Of a stretch of DNA of 15,498 bases, positions 6,194-15,377 are shown in pieces. The DNA lies in NCBI GenBank assembly GCA_964461135.1, contig CAYWTB010000103.1, forward strand, positions 1 through 15,498, read 5' to 3'. This DNA is from RQOF01 sp964461135. GTDB taxonomy: Bacteria > Calditrichota > Calditrichia > RBG-13-44-9. The stretch's first letter is position 1; every line of letters starts with the position of its first letter. Both the position numbers and the translations under genes were made by a program. The notes beneath the pieces are model-generated. The model searched no databases and was not told the origin of the DNA. It saw only the letters and a list, made by a program, of their open reading frames with translations.

Positions 6194-9100
6194 ATGGACA
6201 TCAATAAACTAATGCGGACTCATACCAAGGCAATTTTGTTTGTGGTTATTGCGCTGGTATTGGCTGGCACATTCAGTGGGTTTAAACTTCCTGTTTCTCT
6301 TTTTCCAAATATTGCATTCCCCAGAATAGTGGTTAGCGCAGATGCCGGGGACATGCCTGCAAATCAAATGATGATTACGGTTACCCGCAAACTTGAACAG
6401 GCGGTAAACTCGATTATAGGCGTGGTAAATGTCCGCTCGATTACCAGCCGGGGAAATTCAGAGCTTTCCATAAATTTCCACTGGAACATGGACATGATCC
6501 AGGCAGAATTAATGGTCAATAATGCCATTAATCAAATCAGAAATGAACTCCCCTCAAATATTATGTTTGAAGTTCGCCGGATGAATCCCACCGTCTTTCC
6601 CACAATTGGATATAGTCTAACTTCAACCAGCATCAACCCGGTACGTCTGCGAGAATTTGCGGAATTTGTTCTGAGCCCGGTATTGACCAGCATCGATGGT
6701 GTAGCGAAGGCGAGTATACTTGGCGGGCAGATAAAAGAATACCAGGTTATCGTAAATCCGGAACGACTTCGATCTTTTAAACTGTCAATGACAGATCTGA
6801 TAGGTGCAATAAGAAAGACAAATATTATTAGTTCGGTTGGAAAAATAGAGCAGGATTACAAGCTTTACCTGACCCTGGTAGATGGTCAATATCGTTCCCT
6901 GGAGGATATTGGTCATACGGAGATAAAGATCCGGAATCAGCGGCCGGTCTTTTTGGATGATGTTGCAGTGATCAAAGAGTCTGTAAAACCTCAATGGACC
7001 AGAGTGACCAGTAATGGGCAGGAAGCTGTGCTGGTGAATGTTTACCAGCAACCCGGGGCAAATACAGTTCAGATTGATAATGCCATCAAAGCTACACTCG
7101 CTGGAATAAAAGACCGTATTCCCACCGGGATTACCATATCAAAATTTTACGACCAATCGGATCTCATTGTGGAGAGTATGAAAAATGTTCGGGACAGTAT
7201 CCTGATTGGTATCCTTTTAGCAGTCTTTATTTTGTTTATTTTCTTGCGAAATGGAAAAATTACCTTAATCGCATCTTTAAATGTACCTATTACCATCGCC
7301 ATAACGGTATTGCTGATGTCATTTTTGGGAATGAGCTTTAATATAATGACCCTGGGTGGGATTGCTGCTGCCATCGGTCTTATCATTGATGATGCGATCG
7401 TGGTTGTGGAAAACATCATCCGGCACCTGGCCCTGAAGCAGGACACTCACAAGGGCGCTGTCTCATCATCTGTAAAAGAAATTTTACATCCGATTTTTGG
7501 TTCATCCTTCAGCACCATCGTGGTTTTTGCTCCACTTGCTTTTCTCACCGGGGTAACCGGTGCTTTTTTTAAATCGCTTTCTCTCACCATTGCGACAAGT
7601 TTGCTGGTATCCATGCTGTTAACTCTGTTTTTTATTCCCATCTTCTCTCAACGCTGGATTTCAAAACGTGATGCCGAAAAGCAGGAACATGAAGGTGCGG
7701 TCTTCAGATTCCTCCATCACCATTATGAAATTATCTTGAATATTTTGTTAAAACGAAAATATATCCCGGTTTTAATCGGATTTGTATTAATTATTTCCAG
7801 CTATTTTCTTTACAAATCTCTACCTTCAGGATTTATGCCATATATGGATGAAGGCACATTTATATTGGATTATAGAACACCAGCGGGCACCTCACTGGAG
7901 GAAACCAACCGGGTTATTTTGCAAATCGAAGATATTCTGACCCGGATCCCCGAAATAGCCAGTTATTCCCGCCGCACCGGTCTTCAGTTGGGCGGCGGCC
8001 TGACTGAAGCCAATATGGGTGATTTTCTGATTCGCCTAAACAAGAAACGCCATCGGAATATCCAGGAAATTATTGATGATGTCCGGGGCAAAATTCTCCA
8101 ATCTGTACCGGGGGTAGAAGTGGAGTTTGCTCAATTGATGGGAGACCTGATTGGCGATCTCACCGCTGTACCACAACCAATTGAAATTAAGGTATTCGGA
8201 AACGATTATTCACAGATACATGGCATCTCGCAAAAAGTGGTTCAGGAAATTGAAAAGGTCAGGGGAGTGGTGGATATATACCATGGAGTTACAATTGCTG
8301 GTTCCAGCATTTTATTAAAAGTAAATAAATTAAAAGCGGGCATGTTTGGATTGTCAGCAGAGCAGATTCAGCAGGAACTTGAAGCCTCCATTGGTGGTAC
8401 TGTGGCTTCCGAAATTCCTGACCAGCAGTACATGGTGGGAATTCGGGTATGGTATCCGAAAAATGAGCGTGCCGATCTAGAGAAAATAAAACGAATCCGA
8501 ATACTCAGCCCGACTGGCAATTATGTCTCGGTGGCTTCCATTGCTGAAATTAATATTAAGGAGGGACAGCCGGAATTGACCCGCGAGAATCAGAAGCAGA
8601 TGATTGCGGTAACTGCCCGGATCAGCGGCAGAGACATGGGCAGCACTTTGAATGAAATTAAGTCGCGCCTGAAACAGAACATTCAACTTCCCCAGAATGT
8701 ATTTATCCAGTATGGGGGTCTATACCAGGAACAACAGAAATCGTTCAGAGATTTGTTGTTGGTTCTGCTCACTGCCATTTTGCTTGTTTTCACTGTTCAA
8801 CTGATCGAATTTGAATCTTTCAAGATCCCCATTGTTATTCTATTCGTGGACATTCTTTCTCTTTTCGGTGTGTTTTTCCTGCTGAAAATTACCGGTGTAG
8901 CTCTTAACATATCCTCTATGATGGGAATGATCATGATTATAGGTATTGTCGCCGAAAATGCCATCTTTCTAATTCATTATATTCAACTATTTACTTCTAG
9001 AGAAAATTCTATCGTATCAGCTGTGATTGAAGCTGGTAAAATACGTATGCGCCCAATAATGATGACCACCCTTGCGGCCGTTCTGGCACTAATGCCCTTG

Positions 9101-9286
9101 GCAATTGGTATTGGGGCCGGTGCGCAGATGCAGCAACCACTGGCCATAGCCGTTATCGGTGGATTTTCGGTATCAGCTTTTATCCTGTTATTTCTGCTAC
9201 CCACATTTTACCTTTATTTTTACGACATGATGAAATGGAAAAAATCTAACAAAAAAGCAGAGGAAAACCTAAAAAATGACAGTTAA
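6194..9286 (+). CDS. RND-superfamily efflux pump, inner-membrane subunit (AcrB-like)
   Basis: The 1030-residue length, the two-fold repeat with six-helix bundles, and the large periplasmic loops fit a proton-driven RND permease. TM1 starts near residue 13, and the N-terminal porter region LPVSLFPNIAFPRIVV follows. TM4 carries the proton-relay pair Asp399-Asp400 (GLIIDDAIVVVEN). TM10 reads GIVAENAIFLI with Glu921 where AcrB has its relay Lys940. The paired Asp resembles the AcrB/HAE group more than the CusA/CzcA group, but substrate class cannot be fixed from the sequence alone. It lies 106 nt after the adaptor gene with gtgagag before the ATG. The gap has no obvious terminator, so it is probably co-transcribed. 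The C-terminus ends in a Lys/Glu-rich cytoplasmic tail. No regulator is next to the operon. Confidence 0.93.
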   Translation: MDINKLMRTHTKAILFVVIALVLAGTFSGFKLPVSLFPNIAFPRIVVSADAGDMPANQMMITVTRKLEQAVNSIIGVVNVRSITSRGNSELSINFHWNMDMIQAELMVNNAINQIRNELPSNIMFEVRRMNPTVFPTIGYSLTSTSINPVRLREFAEFVLSPVLTSIDGVAKASILGGQIKEYQVIVNPERLRSFKLSMTDLIGAIRKTNIISSVGKIEQDYKLYLTLVDGQYRSLEDIGHTEIKIRNQRPVFLDDVAVIKESVKPQWTRVTSNGQEAVLVNVYQQPGANTVQIDNAIKATLAGIKDRIPTGITISKFYDQSDLIVESMKNVRDSILIGILLAVFILFIFLRNGKITLIASLNVPITIAITVLLMSFLGMSFNIMTLGGIAAAIGLIIDDAIVVVENIIRHLALKQDTHKGAVSSSVKEILHPIFGSSFSTIVVFAPLAFLTGVTGAFFKSLSLTIATSLLVSMLLTLFFIPIFSQRWISKRDAEKQEHEGAVFRFLHHHYEIILNILLKRKYIPVLIGFVLIISSYFLYKSLPSGFMPYMDEGTFILDYRTPAGTSLEETNRVILQIEDILTRIPEIASYSRRTGLQLGGGLTEANMGDFLIRLNKKRHRNIQEIIDDVRGKILQSVPGVEVEFAQLMGDLIGDLTAVPQPIEIKVFGNDYSQIHGISQKVVQEIEKVRGVVDIYHGVTIAGSSILLKVNKLKAGMFGLSAEQIQQELEASIGGTVASEIPDQQYMVGIRVWYPKNERADLEKIKRIRILSPTGNYVSVASIAEINIKEGQPELTRENQKQMIAVTARISGRDMGSTLNEIKSRLKQNIQLPQNVFIQYGGLYQEQQKSFRDLLLVLLTAILLVFTVQLIEFESFKIPIVILFVDILSLFGVFFLLKITGVALNISSMMGMIMIIGIVAENAIFLIHYIQLFTSRENSIVSAVIEAGKIRMRPIMMTTLAAVLALMPLAIGIGAGAQMQQPLAIAVIGGFSVSAFILLFLLPTFYLYFYDMMKWKKSNKKAEENLKNDS

Positions 9287-9386
9287 TTCATCTGTTTCAG
9301 ACATGAATTTCATGACTGACGGTAGGAAATAACATATTTTGAATTTGATTATGTGATGATTGCCTTAGCTCCAAAACTGAACGGGC

Positions 9387-9414
9387 TGTCATTGTCCCGG
9401 AAGGGACAATGACA
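9387..9414. repeat. Perfect 12-bp palindrome with ggaa loop
   Basis: tgtcattgtccc and gggacaatgaca are exact reverse complements around ggaa, about 100 nt after the pump gene. RNA of either strand would form a very stable hairpin. Only a weak T-rich stretch follows (ctcaatttattat), so it is an imperfect intrinsic terminator at best. It may end the efflux operon or be one copy of a dispersed palindromic repeat. Confidence 0.6.
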
Positions 9415-9536
9415 CTCAATTTATTATCATACAATATCTATTAAAAATCAATGATTTAGAACTCATTTTTTCGGATTAAAAGCAATAATCATATTTGATT
9501 AATTAAGCGGAAGTTCTCAGGGATAAAATCAATTTT

Positions 9537-10310
9537 ATGAAGATCCAAAGTAAATATAACCTGCTCTATCTCACCATCTTTGGCATTGCTATGGGATTTC
9601 TGGAAGCGATTGTTGTGGTATATATCAGGCAATTATACTATCCAAACGGTTTCAAATTCCCCATGGTATTCATCACCGGTAAAATCCTGTCGGCGGAGTT
9701 GCTGCGTGAATTCTGCACAATTGTTATGCTGACTTCCATTTCCTTCATAGCAGGGAAAACACCCCTGCAACGCCTTTCCTGTTTTATTTTCAGTTTTGCC
9801 ATTTGGGATATTTTTTACTATGCAGGTTTAAAAATAGTTTTAAACTGGCCACCTTCCTTACTCACCTGGGATATTTTATTTTTAATACCCGTGGCATGGC
9901 TGGGCCCGGTTCTGGCACCGATATTATGCTCAATCACTATGATTATCCTAGCAATTACCCTTCTTTATATCCAGGACAAAAAACTGAATTTTAAATTAAA
10001 ATCATTGGAGTCTGGGTTTATTATTCTGGGAGCATTTCTAATATTAATCACTTTCCTGTGGGATTTTTCTAAAATTTTATTCACCCATAACCTGCTTTCA
10101 AAATTCTTTGATCTGGCGAATAATGATAAATTCCTAAATTTGTTATCTGCATATGTTCCGGTTTATTATAACTGGCCTCTATTTATCATTGGAATCGGTT
10201 TTATATATCTTTCATTATTCATAATTGTAAAAAGGCATTTCTCACGGGAAAATTTTAAACAAGAGAAGAAGGTTCAAAATGAAAGCGATGGTATTAAAGA
10301 AAATCACTAA
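9537..10310 (+). CDS. Conserved-looking polytopic membrane protein, function unknown
   Basis: I do not recognise a functional family. The 257 residues give about six or seven hydrophobic segments: residues 9-30, 40-75, 78-98, 103-145, 158-180 and 215-235. Between them are conserved-looking motifs: an early Glu in MGFLEAIVVVYIR within TM1, AIWDIFYYAGLKIVLNWPPSLLTWDILFLIPVAWLGPVLAP through the middle (Trp/Asp/Pro-rich helix ends), and a charged tail. The W-D and P-x-x-W repeats next to helices suggest functional membrane-embedded polar sites rather than a simple anchor. There is no signal peptide. Its last 32 nt overlap the start of the alcohol dehydrogenase gene in another frame, so the two are translated from one message. 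A redox or lipid-related role linked to that enzyme is possible but unproven. The ATG is the first in frame; no strong ribosome site is seen. Confidence 0.82.
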   Translation: MKIQSKYNLLYLTIFGIAMGFLEAIVVVYIRQLYYPNGFKFPMVFITGKILSAELLREFCTIVMLTSISFIAGKTPLQRLSCFIFSFAIWDIFYYAGLKIVLNWPPSLLTWDILFLIPVAWLGPVLAPILCSITMIILAITLLYIQDKKLNFKLKSLESGFIILGAFLILITFLWDFSKILFTHNLLSKFFDLANNDKFLNLLSAYVPVYYNWPLFIIGIGFIYLSLFIIVKRHFSRENFKQEKKVQNESDGIKENH

Positions 10311-11307
10311 TCTGAAGGAAAATCATACACCGCTGGAGATGATGGACATGCCGCATCCGGAACCAAAGGTAAAGGAGATTCTCGTAAAGGTATCCGTTTG
10401 TGGGGTATGCCATACCGAGCTGGATGAAATTGAGGGCAGAACACCACCAACAAAATTTCCTATCATACCGGGCCACCAGGTGGTCGGAACTGTGGCTTAT
10501 AATGGCGAAGGTGCCAGCCGGTTTAAAACCGGGGACCGGGTTGGGGTAGCCTGGATTTTCTCAGCCTGTGGAAGATGCAAATTCTGCAAAGAAGGAAAAG
10601 AGAACCTGTGTGAAGATTTCCGGGCAACCGGCAGGGATGCCAATGGGGGTTATTCCGAATATATGACCATTTCAGAAGATTTTGCTTACCCCATTCCGTC
10701 CGTTTTTTCGGACACAGATGCTGCACCCCTGCTTTGCGCCGGTGCAGTAGGTTATCGCTCACTGCATCTGACAAATATAAAAGATGGTCAGAATCTGGGA
10801 TTTACCGGATTCGGAGCCTCCGCCCATCTGGTGATCAGCATGGCCAGGCAGAAATTTCCCAATTCCAGGATGTACGTTTTCGCCCGAAATTCCAATGAAA
10901 GAGAGTTTGCAGAAGAACTGCGAGCGGTATGGACCGGTCCCGGCGAGGAGAAAGCACCGGAGAAACTGCAGGCTATAATTGATACCACACCGGTGTGGAA
11001 ACCCATCGTGAAGGCCACCGAAAACCTGGAACCCGGCGGGAGATTGGTTATCAATGCCATTCGTAAACTGGACCCCGATAAGAAAGAACTTCTGCACCTA
11101 GATTATGCTGATCATCTATGGATGGAGAAAGAAATCAAGAGCGTTGCCAATGTCACCCGGAAGGATGTGTCTGATTGCCTGGAACTCTCAGCCCAGATTC
11201 CCCTTAAACCGGAATGTCAGGTATTTCCGCTGGAAAAGGCCAATGAAGCCATAATGGAAATGTATAACAGCAAGATAAGGGGAGCAAAAGTCCTGAAAAT
11301 CGGTTGA
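10279..11307 (+). CDS. Zinc-dependent alcohol dehydrogenase (MDR family)
   Basis: This 342-residue medium-chain dehydrogenase should interconvert an alcohol and an aldehyde or ketone using NAD(P). Catalytic zinc ligands are Cys44 (CGVCHTE), His66 (PGHQVVG) and probably Cys153 (LLCAGAVGY). The usual Glu after the His is Gln67, a variant I recall from the AdhA-like subgroup. The structural zinc site is complete: Cys97, Cys100, Cys103 and Cys111 (CGRCKFCKEGKENLC). The nucleotide fold begins GFTGFGAS at 174-181, a variant of GxGxxG. The C-terminal part has the family's LEKANEAI helix. It is cytoplasmic. agaagg lies just before the ATG, inside the upstream membrane protein gene, which overlaps by 32 nt. 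The natural substrate cannot be read from the sequence. Confidence 0.92.
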   Translation: MKAMVLKKITNLKENHTPLEMMDMPHPEPKVKEILVKVSVCGVCHTELDEIEGRTPPTKFPIIPGHQVVGTVAYNGEGASRFKTGDRVGVAWIFSACGRCKFCKEGKENLCEDFRATGRDANGGYSEYMTISEDFAYPIPSVFSDTDAAPLLCAGAVGYRSLHLTNIKDGQNLGFTGFGASAHLVISMARQKFPNSRMYVFARNSNEREFAEELRAVWTGPGEEKAPEKLQAIIDTTPVWKPIVKATENLEPGGRLVINAIRKLDPDKKELLHLDYADHLWMEKEIKSVANVTRKDVSDCLELSAQIPLKPECQVFPLEKANEAIMEMYNSKIRGAKVLKIG

Positions 11308-11332
11308 TTTAAAAAAGCTTATAAAAAAATGA

Positions 11333-11581
11333 AGCGGTCAAATTTGGAATCCGAATATTACCTTGGTTCTGAAAAGTCCGGGTGATATGGTAATTGTAAA
11401 TACTAAAACATTTGAAATCCAGCATATTCCAATTCACCTTAATAAAAAGTGTTTATTTGCATCCGTCTATTTTTTCCGGGGTGTGAATGTTACAAAAATG
11501 AAGGGTGCGGCGTCAACATATAATAATTCAGGAAATGAGGGCTTACCGGTAACATCACTGCCGGAGATTGTACCGCTTTGA
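11333..11581 (+). pseudogene. Possible remnant of a PurF-like glutamine amidotransferase
   Basis: A short open frame between stops reads, in its first half, PGDMVIVNTKTFEIQHIP followed by NKKCLFASVYFFRG. This resembles the linker of amidophosphoribosyltransferase-like proteins, where a PGE-hydrophobic-strand segment is followed by a Cys-Phe-Glu-x-x-YF-x-R motif between the amidotransferase and phosphoribosyltransferase domains. The expected sequence does not continue after the motif, and no ATG or ribosome site supports independent expression. It is either a decayed fragment or a chance likeness. It lies downstream of the dehydrogenase gene, in its orientation. Confidence 0.25.
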
Positions 11582-11824
11582 GCCACTTTTTTGTAATTCT
11601 TATGTGACTACTGCGTCATTTTATTAAGGGGATTTTCAAAGTTTAAATGCCTGCCCCCGGAAGAGAAAAAACAAGAACGTAACTTATTAGAATAATCCTG
11701 TCGTGTCAGGAAGTTAATAGTTGCCAAAACCAATTCCGCAGTCCATACTCTTCAGATTGCATTGGAGGTCTCTATTTTTATGAATGAACAGACTGGTAGT
11801 ACATGTGGTCAAAGTGACCCCATA
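11582..11824. other. Intergenic stretch between convergent genes
   Basis: This lies between the 3' side of the dehydrogenase/remnant region and the 3' end of the minus-strand transporter. I see no gene. A small stem tcctg/cagga (11697-11712) lacks a T-run. No clear intrinsic terminator is visible for either side. Confidence 0.4.
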
Positions 11825-13135
11825 TTATTCTTCCATCTCGGTAAAGCGCGCCACTGTTCGGGTAAACAGATATATTACCACGATTCCAATCAAGAAATGC
11901 GCCGTCAGGGTATACCACACATACTCAGGATGATTCATGGCGGTGAAATAACCAAACAGGGACGTATACGTTATCCCGCTCAGGGCTCCTCCGATACCCA
12001 GCGACAGGAAATTGGATCCCATATAAAGACCGGCTTTTTCTTTGGGAGCGATCCAGGTGATATATTCCTGAATCCTGGGGGATGAGGCCATCTCTCCCAC
12101 TGCAAACAGGGCAATTCCCAGGAATACCCAGGCTGGATCCGAGATTTTGGCCAGAGCAATAAACAGAAATCCGATAGCTGAAATAAATAGTCCGGTTAAA
12201 AAAGTGGGAATGGCCGGGAATTTTTCGGCGATGCGGGAAACAAATACCTGGAAAATCATGATAATATATCCGGTATGAGAGATAGTCTCGCCCAGCAATT
12301 TTCTGCTGCCGTCTGCCTGCGCCTGGGAGAGAAAATTGGCAACAGTAGTTCCCAGAACACTTTTGATATTCAGATAGAGTGAAACTGTGTCCAGACTGCG
12401 ATCCACATAAAGGGCGGCCAAATTGAAGAATGCCCAGAATGGAAGCCAGAAAAACAGTCCCAGCAGCAGCAGGAAGAGGGAGAACTTTTTGTCAGAGAGG
12501 GCGGTATACAGATCCCGGAATTTCTGTTTCAGGGTGACTCCCTCTATCTTACGCTCCGGTTCCCGGTAGAAAAAAATGGTGATTAGCAGCATCAATCCGA
12601 TGGCAATAGCAGCTGCCACAAAGGCATGATTCCAGGAAATGGCTCTCAGTTTTCCAGCAATGATGGGACCGAATGAGGCTCCGATATTTACCATGGCGTA
12701 GAAGATTCCGAAACCCAGCGTTTTATTGCTACTATCCGTAACCGCGCGCACGGTGCCGGAAACCAGCGGCTTGAAGATGCCGGCCGCCAGTCCGATAGAC
12801 AGCATGGTCAGGGCAATCCCGGAAAACGATCTGGTCAATATGAGCAGCAGAATGGATGGTAAATAGGCCAGATAGGACACAATCAATACTTTTTTGAAGC
12901 CGTAACGGTCTGCAAATGTCCCTGAAATGACCGGTATAAAATAAGAAAAAAGCAGGAAAATACTCTGAACGATACCCAGCTGAGCCTTGCTATATCCCAG
13001 GTATTCCATGTAAATCCCAAAGCCCATGTAAATCCCGTAATAAGCAAACCGCTCCAGAATTTCCACTGAGTTAGCCACCCAGAAGACCGGAGGAAAGGAA
13101 GATCGCTTTTCCAATATTTTTTCAGATGTCACCAT
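11825..13135 (-). CDS. MFS transporter with POT/PTR-family signature
   Basis: A 12-helix major facilitator protein of 436 residues. The N-terminus carries SVEILERFAYYG, the E-x-x-E-R-F-x-Y-Y-G signature of proton-coupled oligopeptide transporters (Glu25 to Gly34). GTFADRYGFKKVL follows as MFS motif A between TM2 and TM3, and GIFKPLVSGTV (Lys-Pro) is in TM4. This supports proton-driven uptake of peptides or a related solute, though the POT identity is less sure than the MFS fold. The frame is open 27 codons further, to a TTG at 13216. I chose ATG at 13133-13135 because aaggag lies 7 nt upstream and because the preceding residues are polar and unlike the family. It is transcribed divergently from typA. 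No convincing terminator follows the stop. Confidence 0.88.
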   Translation of the reverse strand: MVTSEKILEKRSSFPPVFWVANSVEILERFAYYGIYMGFGIYMEYLGYSKAQLGIVQSIFLLFSYFIPVISGTFADRYGFKKVLIVSYLAYLPSILLLILTRSFSGIALTMLSIGLAAGIFKPLVSGTVRAVTDSSNKTLGFGIFYAMVNIGASFGPIIAGKLRAISWNHAFVAAAIAIGLMLLITIFFYREPERKIEGVTLKQKFRDLYTALSDKKFSLFLLLLGLFFWLPFWAFFNLAALYVDRSLDTVSLYLNIKSVLGTTVANFLSQAQADGSRKLLGETISHTGYIIMIFQVFVSRIAEKFPAIPTFLTGLFISAIGFLFIALAKISDPAWVFLGIALFAVGEMASSPRIQEYITWIAPKEKAGLYMGSNFLSLGIGGALSGITYTSLFGYFTAMNHPEYVWYTLTAHFLIGIVVIYLFTRTVARFTEMEE

Positions 13136-13383
13136 CTGCTTGCTCCTTCGCCGTTTTAGCCTGCGATTAAATAAATCATCCGTGGTACCAGGAAAGTAAA
13201 AATATGGAATTCTCAAAGATTAATAACTATTTATATAATTATCAACCATATTGTTCCTGAAAAAAGATACGGATTTTTTTCATTTATCAAGTGTATAAAT
13301 TAACTTGCTTGACTTTTTAATTATTCTGGTGTTTCTTCCGCGGCAGAATTCATGAGTTAAAAAATTTTACCGGATTAAAACAA

Positions 13384-15201
13384 ATGACTGATATCAGAAA
13401 TATTGCTATTATTGCTCATGTGGACCATGGTAAGACCACCCTGGTGGATCAGCTGATGAGGCAATGTCATGTTTTTCGGGACAACCAGGTTGTTCAGGAA
13501 CGTTTTCTGGATTCCAATGATCTGGAACGGGAGCGCGGCATTACCATTTTTTCCAAAAACATTTCACTTCGCTATAATAACGTTAAAATCAATCTGGTGG
13601 ATACTCCCGGTCATGCAGATTTCGGCGGTGAAGTAGAACGGGTGTTGAATATGGCAGATGGTGTATTGTTGCTGGTGGATGCCTTTGAAGGTCCCATGCC
13701 CCAGACCCGCTTTGTACTTGCAAAAGCACTGCACCTTCACCTGAAACCCATTGTGGTGATTAACAAAGCGGACCGCCCGGACAGCCGTCCCGACGAGGTG
13801 CTCAATGAAATTTTCGACCTTTTCGTGGAACTGGATGCCAACAATGATCAACTGGATTTTCCGGTAGTTTATGCCAGCGGCCGTTCCGGCTGGGCAGTTT
13901 CCGACCTGAGTAATGAACGGAAAAACCTGATTCCCTTGTTGGATATCATTCTGGAATCCATTCCGAAGCCGCAGGTTTTGAAGGGGCCTTTACAGATGCA
14001 GATAACCAGTATTGATTACAATGATTATGTCGGGAGAATTGGTATTGGCAGGGTCCATCGCGGCACCATGCTGGAATCGGATACCGTCACCCTTATTAAA
14101 AGGGATGGACGCCAGCAAAATATTACTGTCAGACAGCTGCTTACGTTTGAAGGGCTGGAAAGAAAAAGAGCTTCTGCCGTATCCAGCGGTGATATTTGTG
14201 CGGTGGTGGGAGTGGAAGATATTGATATCGGTGATACCCTCGCCGATCCTGCGAATCCTGAACCGCTTTCCATTATTGCCATTGATGAACCGACTATGAG
14301 TATGTACTTCTCCGCCAACACCTCACCCTTCTACGGGAGGGAGGGGAAATACGTCACGTCACGACAGCTGCGGGACCGCCTTTACAGGGCCATGGAAAGT
14401 GATGTTGCCTTGAAAGTTGAAGATACTCATTCACCCGACATATTTAAAGTTTACGGACGAGGTATTCTGCATTTGTCCATCCTAATTGAAAACTTGCGAC
14501 GCGAGGGGTATGAGATGCAGGTCGGGCAGCCCAGAGTGATCTACAAAGAGATTGAACGCAAAAAAGCCGAACCAATTGAAATACTGGTGGTTGATGTTCC
14601 GGCAGATTTTGCCGGGAAAGTGATAGAGGCGGTTGGGCAAAAACGGGGAGAAATGATAAAAATGGAGCCCAAGGGCAACATCCACCACCTGGAATTTCAT
14701 ATTCCCTCCCGTGGCCTGATTGGTCTGCGAAATCATCTGCTATCCATTACCTCGGGTGAAGCCGTCATGCATCATCGCTTTTATCAATATGAATATTTTA
14801 AAGGATCCATTCCCCAGCGGCAGAATGGCGTACTGCTGTCCATGGCTGAGGGGGATTCTACCGGATATGCCATAGATGCCCTGCAGGACCGCGGTGTTTT
14901 TTTTATCGAACCGGGCCAACAAGTCTACCAGGGACAGATTGTTGGTGAAAACAACAAGGAGAATGACCTGGAAGTGAATATCCAGCGTGGCAAGAAATTG
15001 TCCAATATGCGGGCCTCGGGCAGCGACAGGGCAATCAAGGTTTCACCTCCCGTTATTTTTTCTCTGGAAGAAGCTCTGGAATACATTAATGATGATGAAC
15101 TGGTGGAGATTACCCCCAAATCAATCCGCCTGAGAAAAATACATCTGAATGAAAATGACCGCAAACGTGCACGAATGAAAAAAGAAGCCGCTCAAAATTG
15201 A
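13384..15201 (+). CDS. typA: Ribosome-associated translational GTPase TypA/BipA
   Basis: This 605-residue translation-factor GTPase binds the 70S ribosome and helps 50S assembly and growth under stress such as low temperature. The G-domain is complete: G1 AHVDHGKTT at 11-19, G2 region RERGITI with Thr54, G3 DTPGH at 73-77, and G4 NKAD at 127-130. A beta-barrel domain follows (about 200-290), then EF-G-like domains III and V. The TypA-specific C-terminal domain ends the protein; its signature LSNMRASGSDRAI lies near residues 539-551 and is absent from EF-G and LepA. The length is standard. The ATG is the first in frame. Its Shine-Dalgarno is weak. The 248 bp to the divergent transporter gene holds a TTGACT hexamer at 13309-13314 but no good -10 box at 17 bp. 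Confidence 0.97.
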   Translation: MTDIRNIAIIAHVDHGKTTLVDQLMRQCHVFRDNQVVQERFLDSNDLERERGITIFSKNISLRYNNVKINLVDTPGHADFGGEVERVLNMADGVLLLVDAFEGPMPQTRFVLAKALHLHLKPIVVINKADRPDSRPDEVLNEIFDLFVELDANNDQLDFPVVYASGRSGWAVSDLSNERKNLIPLLDIILESIPKPQVLKGPLQMQITSIDYNDYVGRIGIGRVHRGTMLESDTVTLIKRDGRQQNITVRQLLTFEGLERKRASAVSSGDICAVVGVEDIDIGDTLADPANPEPLSIIAIDEPTMSMYFSANTSPFYGREGKYVTSRQLRDRLYRAMESDVALKVEDTHSPDIFKVYGRGILHLSILIENLRREGYEMQVGQPRVIYKEIERKKAEPIEILVVDVPADFAGKVIEAVGQKRGEMIKMEPKGNIHHLEFHIPSRGLIGLRNHLLSITSGEAVMHHRFYQYEYFKGSIPQRQNGVLLSMAEGDSTGYAIDALQDRGVFFIEPGQQVYQGQIVGENNKENDLEVNIQRGKKLSNMRASGSDRAIKVSPPVIFSLEEALEYINDDELVEITPKSIRLRKIHLNENDRKRARMKKEAAQN

Positions 15202-15270
15202 AATATGGTCTTCATCAGGGCAGAATGATTTTATTATGAAATTTTTGCACTTGGCACTATTTTAATCCCC

Positions 15271-15297
15271 CCATTCCCCCTTTTGAAAAAGGGGGGG
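15271..15297. repeat. C/G-rich palindrome (ccccctttt/aaaaggggg)
   Basis: ccccctttt (15276-15284) and aaaaggggg (15287-15295) are exact reverse complements with a 2-nt centre, preceded by ccccccatt. Very similar C-run/G-run palindromes occur as scattered repeats in many bacterial genomes. No T-run follows on either strand, so a terminator role for typA is uncertain. Confidence 0.55.
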
Positions 15298-15377
15298 TAA
15301 TGTTGTTTGAATTTACAAGAAAAAAAATGTGCTTTCTTAAAGAAAACTATACAGTACCCTGCATAGTGAAATTTTTC

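Noticed and set aside
11816..11826. gaccccatatt, identical to the 11 bases at the tRNA-Asp 5' boundary (2428-2438)
   Set aside because: It covers only the tRNA 5' edge and flank rather than the 3' end used by integrases, and it lies on the wrong side; likely chance.
13136..13216. Longer start of the MFS gene at a TTG (27 extra residues)
   Set aside because: A strong aaggag sits 7 nt before the ATG at 13135, and the extra residues are polar, Arg-rich and unlike the family N-terminus.
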